From the NCBI GenBank assembly GCA_026985975.1, contig JALSPL010000542.1, forward strand, positions 1 through 6,561: a DNA stretch of 6,561 bases. The letters run 5' to 3'. Position numbers and translations under genes: made by a program. Shown piece after piece: positions 1 to 5,896 of the stretch. The stretch comes from Anaerolineae bacterium (GTDB taxonomy: Bacteria > Chloroflexota > Anaerolineae > J102). The notes below the pieces were generated by a model. It did no database searches. It was not told the origin of the DNA and saw only the letters and a program-made list of their open reading frames with translations. Position 1 is the first letter of the stretch, and the number at the start of each line of letters is the position of its first letter.

Positions 1-1
1 G

Positions 2-778
2 CAGCTCCGGGTCATCAGCCAGATGGCGGTGGGGGTGGATAACATCGATCTGGCCGCATGCACGGCCCGGGGCGTGGCAGTGGGCCACACGCCCGGCGTG
101 CTCTCCGACGCGGTGGCCGATCTCACCATCGGGCTGATGCTGGCCACAGCACGGCGCTTCTTCGAGGCGAACGCCGATATGCGGGCCGGACGCTGGCGCG
201 CCTGGTCGCCCATGGGCTGGGTCGGGCCCGACCTGCACGGAGCCACCGTGGGCATCGTGGGCCTGGGGCGCATCGGCGCGGCTGTGGCCCGCCGCCTGGC
301 CGGATTCAATGTGAAGCTGCTGTATCATAACCGGCGGCCCAGTCCCTACGCCGACGAGTTGGGCGCCCAGTTGGCGGGGTTGGACGAGCTGCTGGAGACC
401 AGTGATTTCGTCAGTCTGCACTGTCCCCACACGCCCGCAACCCATCATCTCATCGACGCGGCCGCGCTGGCGAAGATGAAACCCACCGCCATCCTCATCA
501 ACACCGCCCGCGGGGGCGTGGTGGATCAGGAGGCGCTGCTGGCGGCGCTGCGTTCGGGCGAGATTCTGGCCGCGGGCCTGGACGTGTTCACGCCCGAGCC
601 CCTGCCCCCCGATCATCCCCTGCTGGCCCTGCCCAACGTCACAGCCCTGCCCCATATCGGCAGCGCCAGCCTGGCCACCCGCATCAAGATGGCGCAGATG
701 ACGGTGGAAAACCTGCTGGCGGGCCTGGCGGGCCAGCGTCTGCCCCACTGCGCCAACCCGGAAGTTTATGATGAATGA
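2..778 (+). CDS. D-isomer-specific 2-hydroxyacid dehydrogenase, glyoxylate/hydroxypyruvate reductase type (5' partial)
   Basis: NAD(P)H-dependent cytosolic oxidoreductase that interconverts 2-keto acids such as glyoxylate or hydroxypyruvate and their D-2-hydroxy acids. The frame is open from the first bases of the window, so the start lies upstream; family members are about 310-330 residues, so roughly 60-70 N-terminal residues are missing. The nucleotide-binding glycine motif GLGRIG lies at 260-277. The catalytic triad is complete: Arg in NTARGG (509-511), Glu in FTPEP (596-598) and His in LPHIG (653-655). The segment HTPGVLSDAVADLTIGLML (about 88-144) is typical of the glyoxylate reductase branch. 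The stop is TGA, 16 bases before the next gene, so the two may be co-transcribed. The exact substrate cannot be read from the sequence; a phosphoglycerate-dehydrogenase-like or other 2-ketoacid reductase role is possible. Confidence 0.95.
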   Translation, partial: QLRVISQMAVGVDNIDLAACTARGVAVGHTPGVLSDAVADLTIGLMLATARRFFEANADMRAGRWRAWSPMGWVGPDLHGATVGIVGLGRIGAAVARRLAGFNVKLLYHNRRPSPYADELGAQLAGLDELLETSDFVSLHCPHTPATHHLIDAAALAKMKPTAILINTARGGVVDQEALLAALRSGEILAAGLDVFTPEPLPPDHPLLALPNVTALPHIGSASLATRIKMAQMTVENLLAGLAGQRLPHCANPEVYDE

Positions 779-794
779 CTGAGCGGACAGGATC

Positions 795-1079
795 ATGTCA
801 AAAGCTACAAAAGAGCTGCAATATGACAACCTGGATGATAACATGCGTCGAGAGATCGCCAAGGCAATTGCCGAAGTGGATCGTGCGCAGATAGCGATAA
901 CAAAAAAACTAACTCCGGCTCAACGTTTCCAGCAAATGTTATCGATGATAGATTTTGTCGAAGGCGTCGCCGCTCATCAGCTACAGTTGCGTAAACCATA
1001 CTTGAGCCGTGCCGAAGCCCTAAGAATCATCAGATTGGGCGCACCAACCTCTGACCATCATGTCCCCCCGCACCCGTAG
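795..1079 (+). CDS. Small hypothetical protein, predicted helical, lower GC than its neighbours
   Basis: A 94-residue soluble protein that I do not recognise with certainty. It is charged and predicted helical, with no signal peptide, membrane segment or cysteine pair. The core LTPAQRFQQMLSMIDFVE, followed by a stretch around RKPYLSRAEALRII, resembles a recurrent class of short bacterial hypotheticals with the pattern 'SPEER...R-x-P-x-LS-x-x-E', sometimes found beside nucleotidyltransferase-like or toxin-antitoxin genes; this is recall of a pattern, not a match. No such partner is present here. Codons such as ACA-AAA-AAA-CTA-ACT make 795-1045 clearly more AT-rich than the flanking genes, hinting at transfer or weaker codon selection. 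The Shine-Dalgarno is weak (AGGA at 789-792 is too close to the ATG). The last 20 bases overlap the next gene, so the tail GAPTSDHHVPPHP may be an accidental extension of a once shorter or differently ended protein. Confidence 0.6.
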   Translation: MSKATKELQYDNLDDNMRREIAKAIAEVDRAQIAITKKLTPAQRFQQMLSMIDFVEGVAAHQLQLRKPYLSRAEALRIIRLGAPTSDHHVPPHP

Positions 1080-1860
1080 CATCCTCATCTTTGCCGCCCG
1101 CATGGCGATTGCCCTGACGGGCGTTGCCCTCCTCTATGTGATGCTTTTCCGGGCGCAGGACGCGGCCTGGCTGCGGCTGCAACAGGGCGAAGCCCTGCGC
1201 GTGGCCATGGATCCCAGCTTTCCCCCTTTCGACACGGTGGATGAAGCGGGGCAGGTGGCCGGTTTCGATGTGGACCTGGCCCGGGAGCTGGGCCGCCGTT
1301 TGCATGTCCCCGTCACCTTCATCCCCATCGCCTTCGACGGCCTGGCCGATGCGGTGATGGCGGGGCGGGCGGACGCGGTGATCTCGGCCTTTCCGCTGGA
1401 TGAACGGCTGACCGAGGATGTGCGTTACAGCCAGCCCTACTTCGAGGCGGGTCTGGTGTGGGTGACGCCGGCCGACAGCGATCTGACGACGCCCGAGCAA
1501 CTGGCCGATGGGACGGTGGCGGTGGAATGGGGAAGCCAGGGCGACGCCTGGGCGCGGGAGCAGCAACTGCCGCATATCCTGCGCACCGAGACGCCCGACG
1601 AGGCCCTGAACGCAATGCTGGACGGGCGGGCCGATGCGGCCATCGTGGATGCAGTCAGTGCAGCATTATTCCCCAAGCCGGGCCTTATCACGCACGCCCC
1701 GCCCCTGGTCTCCGATCCTTACGTCATCGTGCTGCCCAAACAGGCGCCCAGGTTGACCGAAGCCGTAGATGAAGCGCTGGCGGCAATGATGACGGATGGA
1801 ACCTGGCGGGCGCTGGCCGCAAAATATTTTCCCAATCCGTCGATTCCGCCTGCCCAATAG
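1060..1860 (+). CDS. Amino-acid-type ABC solute-binding protein (SBP_bac_3 family), membrane anchored
   Basis: A 266-residue extracytoplasmic binding protein of the family 3 type that normally delivers polar amino acids or related ligands to an ABC importer. The N-terminus is basic (Arg4, Arg6, Arg14) followed by one hydrophobic segment (about 16-30). No lipobox cysteine is seen, so an uncleaved anchor or non-lipoprotein signal is likely. The binding domain starts near residue 46 (LRVAMDPSFPPF) and carries the family signature GFDVDLA at 68-74. Residues expected to hold an alpha-amino acid are present: Arg116 in LDERL and Asp197 in AIVDA. GSQGDAW (158-164) and DGTWRALAAKYF (246-257) also fit the family. 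ATG 1060 is chosen because it keeps the basic n-region; ATG 1102 is an alternative. No clear Shine-Dalgarno is seen. No permease or importer ATPase lies in the window; the ABC genes downstream are exporters. The stop is TAG. Confidence 0.92.
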   Translation: MSPRTRSILIFAARMAIALTGVALLYVMLFRAQDAAWLRLQQGEALRVAMDPSFPPFDTVDEAGQVAGFDVDLARELGRRLHVPVTFIPIAFDGLADAVMAGRADAVISAFPLDERLTEDVRYSQPYFEAGLVWVTPADSDLTTPEQLADGTVAVEWGSQGDAWAREQQLPHILRTETPDEALNAMLDGRADAAIVDAVSAALFPKPGLITHAPPLVSDPYVIVLPKQAPRLTEAVDEALAAMMTDGTWRALAAKYFPNPSIPPAQ

Positions 1861-1892
1861 GACTGTATGATACGCACCCAGCCGAGACATTT

Positions 1893-1922
1893 TTCGCCGC
1901 CGCTCAACAATTGCTTTATAAT
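1893..1922 (+). promoter_or_regulatory. Candidate sigma70-type promoter for the ABC exporter operon
   Basis: A perfect TATAAT stands at 1917-1922, about 57 bases before the ATG of the first ABC gene. The best -35 candidate is TTCGCC (1893-1898, 18-bp spacing), a poor match to TTGACA, so the promoter would be weak or activator-dependent. The leader that follows (about 1930-1968) is strikingly pyrimidine-rich. I see no terminator hairpin after the preceding gene, so read-through from upstream is also possible. Confidence 0.4.
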
Positions 1923-1979
1923 CCAATTGCCTTTGTCTTCCCTTTATCATCCCCACGATTCCTTTTTTGAGCGTGACCT

Positions 1980-2462
1980 ATGCTACGATCCCTTTCCCGC
2001 ACCTTCATCATTTTCAAACTTTACCGAGGGCGGCTGATCCTTTCGCAGATATTGCTGCTGATCTCCGCCGCCACCAGCATCGGCGTGGCCACCCTCATCC
2101 AGAAGATCATCAACCAGGGCATCATCGAGAAAAATCTGGATGTCATCGTGAACACCGGGCTGTGGATGGCGGCCCTGGCGCTGATCGGCGGTTTGTGCAT
2201 GGCCGCCACTGCGGGCCTGGCCGTGTTTTTCGCCCAGGGCGTCGCTTTTGGCCTGCGCAAATACGCGTACGACAAAATCCAGACTTTCTCTTTCGCCAAT
2301 TTCGACGTGCTGCGCACGGGCAACATACTGGTGCGGCTCAGCTCCGACGTCAACTATGTGATGATGGCCATCCTCTACCTGGTGATGCTGGTGCTGTATG
2401 CGCCTTTCATGGTGCTGGTGGCCCTGACCCTGACCATCATTTTCGCACCCTCCATGCTGTAG
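1980..2462 (+). CDS. ABC exporter half-transporter A, N-terminal fragment (membrane helices 1-3), ended by an in-frame amber codon
   Basis: First 160 residues of a type IV ABC exporter subunit (fused membrane domain and ATPase) that stops at TAG 2460-2462. The next codon continues the same protein in the same frame, so the ancestral gene was 1980-3761 (593 codons plus stop). Visible here are membrane helices at about 18-41, 59-85 and 127-150, and the intracellular stretch FANFDVLRTGNILVRLSSDVN (about 105-125), the usual 'FF-x-x-x-x-x-G-x-L-x-x-R-x-x-x-D' region of exporters. The break falls just after FAPSML, at the beginning of helix 4. ATG 1980 is the first possible start, because an in-frame TGA lies at 1974-1976; only a weak purine stretch (GAGCG, 1969-1973) precedes it. 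Alone, this fragment lacks half the membrane domain and the ATPase, so it is non-functional unless it is read through or assembles with the next fragment. Confidence 0.85.
   Translation: MLRSLSRTFIIFKLYRGRLILSQILLLISAATSIGVATLIQKIINQGIIEKNLDVIVNTGLWMAALALIGGLCMAATAGLAVFFAQGVAFGLRKYAYDKIQTFSFANFDVLRTGNILVRLSSDVNYVMMAILYLVMLVLYAPFMVLVALTLTIIFAPSML
2460..2462 (+). other. In-frame amber codon (codon 161) inside ABC exporter subunit A
   Basis: The codons read ATG-CTG-TAG-GTG-CTG. The frames before and after are identical, and both sides align to one continuous exporter: helix 3, then the first turn of helix 4. TAG is one base from TGG, CAG, TTG, TCG, TAT/TAC, GAG and AAG; Leu, Trp, Ser or Gln would suit this position best. 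TAG also ends four other genes in this window (at 1079, 1860, 5584 and 6241), which argues against a reassigned amber codon. Confidence 0.95.
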
Positions 2463-3761
2463 GTGCTGGCGCTGGCCGCAGCGACGGTGCTGGGGTTCAT
2501 GGTCCTGCTTCTGCCATCCCTGGTTCGGGCCTACAACGAACGCCAGAACAAGCTCAGCGACTTGAATAACACCATGCAGGAGAACCTGGCGGGGATGCGA
2601 GTGGTCAAGGCGTTTGTGCAAGAAGACCAGGAAGTGGCGAAATTCGACCAGCGGGCCGAGGGCATGCGCAAGCCCGCGTATCGGGCCGCGGTGCGGGTGG
2701 CGGTGATGAACCCGGCCCTGGTCACCATCGCCCAGCTCTTCATCGTCCTCACCCTGTGGGTGGGCGGCGGGCAGGTCATCACCCAGGCGGGGCTGGAGAT
2801 CGGGCAGGTGGTGATGGTGATGCAATATCTGTCCATGATTATCATGCCTCTTTCCATGCTGGCCATTGCCGTGCCCTTTATCCTGCGGGGCGACACCTCG
2901 GCTCAGCGCATTTTCGAGATCATCGACGCCGAGCCTTTTGTGCAAGACAAGCCGGACGCCCAACCGCGCAACCCCGAGCAGGTGAAAGGACGGCTGGTCT
3001 TCGAAAACGTCAGCTTCGCGTTCCGCCGTCCCGACGGCACGCTGGACCCGCCGGTTTTGAAAAACATCAACCTCACCATCGAGCCTGGCGAACGGGTGGG
3101 CTTTCTGGGCGCAACCGGCGCCGGCAAAAGCGCTCTGGTCAACCTCGTTCCCCGCTTCTACGATGTGACCGCGGGCCGCATCACCATCGACGGCGTGGAT
3201 GTGCGGGACATTCCTCAGGAGAATCTGCGCCAGATCGTGGGCATCGCCCTGCAAGAGGCAGTGCTGTTTCAGGGCACGGTGCACTTCAATCTCAAGTTCG
3301 GCAATCCCGAGGTGCATGATGATGTGATGATCGGGGCGGCGCGGAGCGCTGACGCGTTTGGATTCATCATGCAGTTGCCCCAACAGTGGGATGCGCCGGT
3401 GGCCCGCCGCGGCTATAACTTCTCGGGCGGACAGCGCCAGCGTCTCGCCATCGCCCGCACCCTCACCGCCCAGCCCCGCATCCTCATCCTGGACGACAGC
3501 ACCAGCGCCCTGGATGTGGCCACCGAGTCCCGGGTGCAGGAGGCCATCCCTCAATTCACCGAGAACGTGACCACGCTGTATGTGGCCCAGCGCATCAGCG
3601 CAGTCATCGACCTGGACAAGATCGTGCTCCTGCAAAACGGCGAGATCATCGCCCAGGGCGCGCACGAGGAACTGATGCAAAGCAGCCAACTTTATCAGGA
3701 GATTTACCAATCGCAACTGGGCGCGGGTTTGAAAGGCTCGGGCCAGGAGGTGACGGCATGA
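2463..3761 (+). CDS. ABC exporter half-transporter A, C-terminal part (membrane helices 4-6 and ATPase with degenerate catalytic site)
   Basis: Continuation of the interrupted exporter. If made separately, it could start at GTG 2463, directly after the amber, or at ATG 2499; neither has a visible Shine-Dalgarno. Numbered on the full protein: helices 4-6 at about 158-182, 240-262 and 275-302, a coupling region NTMQENLAGMRVVKAFVQE, A-loop Phe348, Walker A GATGAGKS (377-384), Q-loop Gln425, signature FSGGQ (481-485), Walker B with Asp505, then Asp506 where a catalytic Glu is expected, and Gln537 in place of the switch His (VAQRIS). Such Asp/Gln substitutions are the hallmark of the degenerate partner in heterodimeric exporters (TM287 or BmrC type), not decay. 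The end overlaps the next gene by ATGA, so translation is probably coupled. Substrate is unknown; drugs or lipids are common for the family. Functional status depends on the amber codon. Confidence 0.9.
   Translation: MLALAAATVLGFMVLLLPSLVRAYNERQNKLSDLNNTMQENLAGMRVVKAFVQEDQEVAKFDQRAEGMRKPAYRAAVRVAVMNPALVTIAQLFIVLTLWVGGGQVITQAGLEIGQVVMVMQYLSMIIMPLSMLAIAVPFILRGDTSAQRIFEIIDAEPFVQDKPDAQPRNPEQVKGRLVFENVSFAFRRPDGTLDPPVLKNINLTIEPGERVGFLGATGAGKSALVNLVPRFYDVTAGRITIDGVDVRDIPQENLRQIVGIALQEAVLFQGTVHFNLKFGNPEVHDDVMIGAARSADAFGFIMQLPQQWDAPVARRGYNFSGGQRQRLAIARTLTAQPRILILDDSTSALDVATESRVQEAIPQFTENVTTLYVAQRISAVIDLDKIVLLQNGEIIAQGAHEELMQSSQLYQEIYQSQLGAGLKGSGQEVTA
3745..3750 (+). promoter_or_regulatory. Strong Shine-Dalgarno for ABC exporter subunit B
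   Basis: AGGAGG lies 7 bases upstream of ATG 3758, inside the end of the preceding gene. It fixes the start of subunit B. It is the only near-consensus ribosome binding site I see in the window, so subunit B could be translated even if ribosomes are lost at the upstream amber codon. Confidence 0.85.
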
Positions 3762-5584
3762 CCGCAACATCCGCGACTGTAACCAAATCCAGCAAGGACC
3801 AGGGCGTAAAGGTGGACAAACCCAAAGGGCCAGAGGATTTCGCGCCCCTCTTCCGCCGCCTGTTGGCCTACCTGGTGCAGGGCGACGCCCGCACTCGTTT
3901 CATCATAGCGGTGATCGTGCGTTTCGTGGCGGTCATCGGCCTGGTAGCCATCCCCTTCCTCACGGGCCGGGCTGTGGACGCTATCGCCGCCGGCGATATG
4001 GCGTCGCTGCAACGGTGGCTGCTCTTGGCGCTGCTGGCCACGGCCGTGTACATCGGCCTCAGCGCCTGGGCGGAAACCATCTTCTCGAAACTGGCCACCA
4101 CCGCCCTTTATCGGCTGCAAATGCACCTTTTCAGCCATTTGCAGACCCTTTCCCTCAGCTTTTTCGACCGCCAGCCGGTGGGCGAGCTGATGAGCCGGGT
4201 GAGCAACGACACCGAGGCCATCTCTATTTTCTACGAATCCGCGGTCTCGCAGCTCATCCGCGCCGCCATGCAGATCCTGCTGTTGGTCGCGATCATGTTC
4301 CTCCTCAGTTGGCAGATGGCCCTGGCCGCGTTGCTCATCGTGCCGGTGATGGTCGGGCTCACCCTGGTCATCGAACGGGTGGCCACGCCCGCCTTCGCCC
4401 GCCTGCAGGAGGAGCTGGGCGAGCTCAGCGGTTTCCAGGAAGAGACCCTGGCCGGGCACAAGGTAATCATCGCCAACCGCCGCAACGAGTGGGCCGCGGA
4501 CGAAAACGAGGCTTACGCGAATCGCGTGTTCGATGTGGGCAGTCACGCCTTCTTCTCCAGCCTGCTGCAAAGCCCGGTCACCATGACCAGCACCACCATC
4601 ATGATCATCGCCGTGCTCATCGTGGGCGGTCTGCTCGTCACCACCGACGCCATTTCGGTGGGTGAGGTGATTGCGTTCATGGGATACGCCGGCCTGCTGG
4701 CGTCGCCCCTTTCCATCATCGCCAACCTCACCTCCACGGTGCTCAACGCCATCGCCGGCGGCCGCCGCGTGTTCGCCATCATCGACGAACAGCCCACGGT
4801 GCAGGATGCGCCCGACGCCAAAGACTATGAATTCAAGGGCGGACATATCGTCTTCGATGATGTGGACTTCAGCTATGTTCCCGGACGCAAAATCCTGCGC
4901 CACAACACCTTCGAGGCCAAACCGGGCCAGAAGATCGGCATCTGCGGCCCCACCGGCGCCGGCAAATCCACCATCATCAACATCCTCACCCGTTACTACG
5001 ACGTGGACAGCGGCCACATCACCGTCGATGAGCAACCGCTGGAGAAGCTGACCCAACGCAGCCTGCGAGAGCAAGTGGGCGTGGTGCTGCAGGAAGCCTA
5101 TCTTTTCTCCGACACGGTGATGAACAACCTGAAATATGCCCGCAAAGGCGCCACCGATGAGGAGTGCATCGCCGCGGCCAAGGAGGCCAACGCTCATGAG
5201 TTCATCATGAACCTGCCCCAGGGTTACGACACCATGCTCACGGAGCGGGGCGCCAACCTGAGCCAGGGCCAGCGACAAATGATCACCATCGCCCGGGCCA
5301 TGGTGGCGCAACCCAAGCTGCTGATCCTGGACGAGGCCACCAGCAACGTGGACACCCGCACCGAAAAACTCATCAACGAGGGTCTGGCCCGATTGATGGC
5401 GGGCCGCACCAGCTTTGTCATCGCCCACCGACTCAGCACCATCCAGGATTCGGACAAAATCCTGGTGCTCAACGCCGGAGAAATCATCGAACAGGGGACG
5501 CATGACGAGCTCATGGCCCGCCGCGGCTTCTATTACGATCTCTACATGAGCCAATTCAAGGGCAAAGCCCCGGGCGAGGGATAG
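3758..5584 (+). CDS. ABC exporter half-transporter B, catalytically competent partner of a heterodimeric exporter
   Basis: A 608-residue inner-membrane exporter subunit, complete and of normal family length (about 580-620). After a hydrophilic, Lys-rich N-terminal tail (1-27), six membrane helices lie at about 47-69, 86-107, 166-184, 187-207, 275-293 and 302-324. SFFDRQPVGELMSRVSNDTE (134-153) is the classic intracellular loop 1 region. The ATPase has A-loop Tyr373, Walker A GPTGAGKS (397-404), Q-loop Gln445, TERG X-loop, Walker B LLILDE with Asp525 and catalytic Glu526, and switch His557 (IAHRLS). The signature is LSQGQ (501-505) rather than LSGGQ; this would face the Walker A of subunit A and form the degenerate site, as in TM288/BmrD-type proteins. 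Overlap with the upstream gene (ATGA) and a strong Shine-Dalgarno indicate an operon. The exported substrate cannot be told from sequence; multidrug or lipid export is the family norm. Confidence 0.97.
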   Translation: MTATSATVTKSSKDQGVKVDKPKGPEDFAPLFRRLLAYLVQGDARTRFIIAVIVRFVAVIGLVAIPFLTGRAVDAIAAGDMASLQRWLLLALLATAVYIGLSAWAETIFSKLATTALYRLQMHLFSHLQTLSLSFFDRQPVGELMSRVSNDTEAISIFYESAVSQLIRAAMQILLLVAIMFLLSWQMALAALLIVPVMVGLTLVIERVATPAFARLQEELGELSGFQEETLAGHKVIIANRRNEWAADENEAYANRVFDVGSHAFFSSLLQSPVTMTSTTIMIIAVLIVGGLLVTTDAISVGEVIAFMGYAGLLASPLSIIANLTSTVLNAIAGGRRVFAIIDEQPTVQDAPDAKDYEFKGGHIVFDDVDFSYVPGRKILRHNTFEAKPGQKIGICGPTGAGKSTIINILTRYYDVDSGHITVDEQPLEKLTQRSLREQVGVVLQEAYLFSDTVMNNLKYARKGATDEECIAAAKEANAHEFIMNLPQGYDTMLTERGANLSQGQRQMITIARAMVAQPKLLILDEATSNVDTRTEKLINEGLARLMAGRTSFVIAHRLSTIQDSDKILVLNAGEIIEQGTHDELMARRGFYYDLYMSQFKGKAPGEG

Positions 5585-5638
5585 GATGCAAACAATCGAT
5601 TGATGGCGTTTTCTCAACGGCGATGGGGAGAACAGCGA

Positions 5639-5687
5639 AAAATGGTAGGGTTTCAGCTAACTTTTCGTGGCGAAACCCTACCATTTT
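5639..5687. repeat. Perfect 16-bp inverted repeat, possible bidirectional terminator or repeat element
   Basis: The arms AAAATGGTAGGGTTTC (5639-5654) and GAAACCCTACCATTTT (5672-5687) are exact reverse complements around a 17-base loop. The A-run before and T-run after give a terminator-like shape in both directions, 54 bases past the stop of subunit B. A shorter competing hairpin, TTTCG-TGG-CGAAA (5663-5675), overlaps the right arm. It could terminate the exporter transcript, or be the ends of a dispersed palindromic element. Confidence 0.75.
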
Positions 5688-5748
5688 CCTTTGCGCTTTG
5701 TGGCTGTGCGTGAGAATGAGCGAGCCAATCTAGCGGAACAGCCAAGTC

Positions 5749-5794
5749 CGTAAAACGTAATGCGTAAGGTCTTCACGTTTTACGTTTTACGCAT
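5749..5794. repeat. Overlapping inverted and direct repeats of the ACGTTTTACG type
   Basis: CGTAAAACGT (5749-5758) is the exact reverse complement of ACGTTTTACG (5775-5784), and ATGCGTAA (5760-5767) is the reverse complement of TTACGCAT (5787-5794). The right side also repeats CGTTTTA in tandem (5776-5782 and 5783-5789). The two pairs run in register with each other, so the left and right halves form one imperfect palindrome, with about 3 extra bases on the right. It resembles small intergenic repeats of the kind found many times per genome; copy number cannot be judged here. Confidence 0.65.
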
Positions 5795-5896
5795 CGCGTG
5801 ATTATGAGCTTCGTCACATCGCATTTTGCAAAAAGGTGATAAGATATCCTTACACAATGACGCTTCAACACCACGCGGGCCCTTCATCCAACCCTC

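Larger units (their letters stand above)
5585..5896. other. Non-coding spacer between the exporter operon and hypA, rich in inverted repeats
   Basis: 312 bases with no credible gene. In order it holds a 10-bp perfect palindrome CAATCGATTG (5593-5602), a 16-bp perfect inverted repeat (5639-5687), a 7-bp inverted pair TGGCTGT/ACAGCCA (5701-5707 and 5738-5744), a block of overlapping ACGTTTTACG-type repeats (5749-5794), and an AT-rich stretch (5820-5860) that could carry the hypA promoter. The best hexamers I find there, TTGCAA (5826-5831) and TACACA (5851-5856), are 19 bp apart and weak. Confidence 0.8.

Noticed and set aside
2460..2462. TAG recoded as pyrrolysine or another amino acid genome-wide
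   Set aside because: TAG terminates four other well-supported genes in this window, no pyl genes are visible, and an ABC exporter membrane helix is not a known pyrrolysine site. A local suppression event remains possible.
1967..2569. An overlapping + strand 200-codon frame across the amber codon, considered as a frameshift bypass
   Set aside because: Its translation is His/Arg/Gly-rich noise with no membrane helices. The true protein continues in the same frame after the amber, so no frameshift is involved.
1983..3770. A 595-codon open frame on the - strand opposite exporter subunit A
   Set aside because: The translation is low-complexity, rich in His, Gln, Asp and Arg, with no domain. It is the mirror of a high-GC coding frame. 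The + strand has unmistakable ABC motifs.
3704..5617. A 637-codon open frame on the - strand opposite exporter subunit B
   Set aside because: Same artefact of GC-biased codon use: no recognisable fold or motif, and it lies entirely over a well-supported gene.
5639..5794. A CRISPR array, considered because of repeated short motifs
   Set aside because: The repeats are inverted and unequal in spacing, not regularly spaced identical direct repeats, and no cas genes are present.
5826..5856. hypA promoter TTGCAA-N19-TACACA
   Set aside because: Spacing and -10 match are poor, and several other weak combinations are equally good; not listed as a separate feature.
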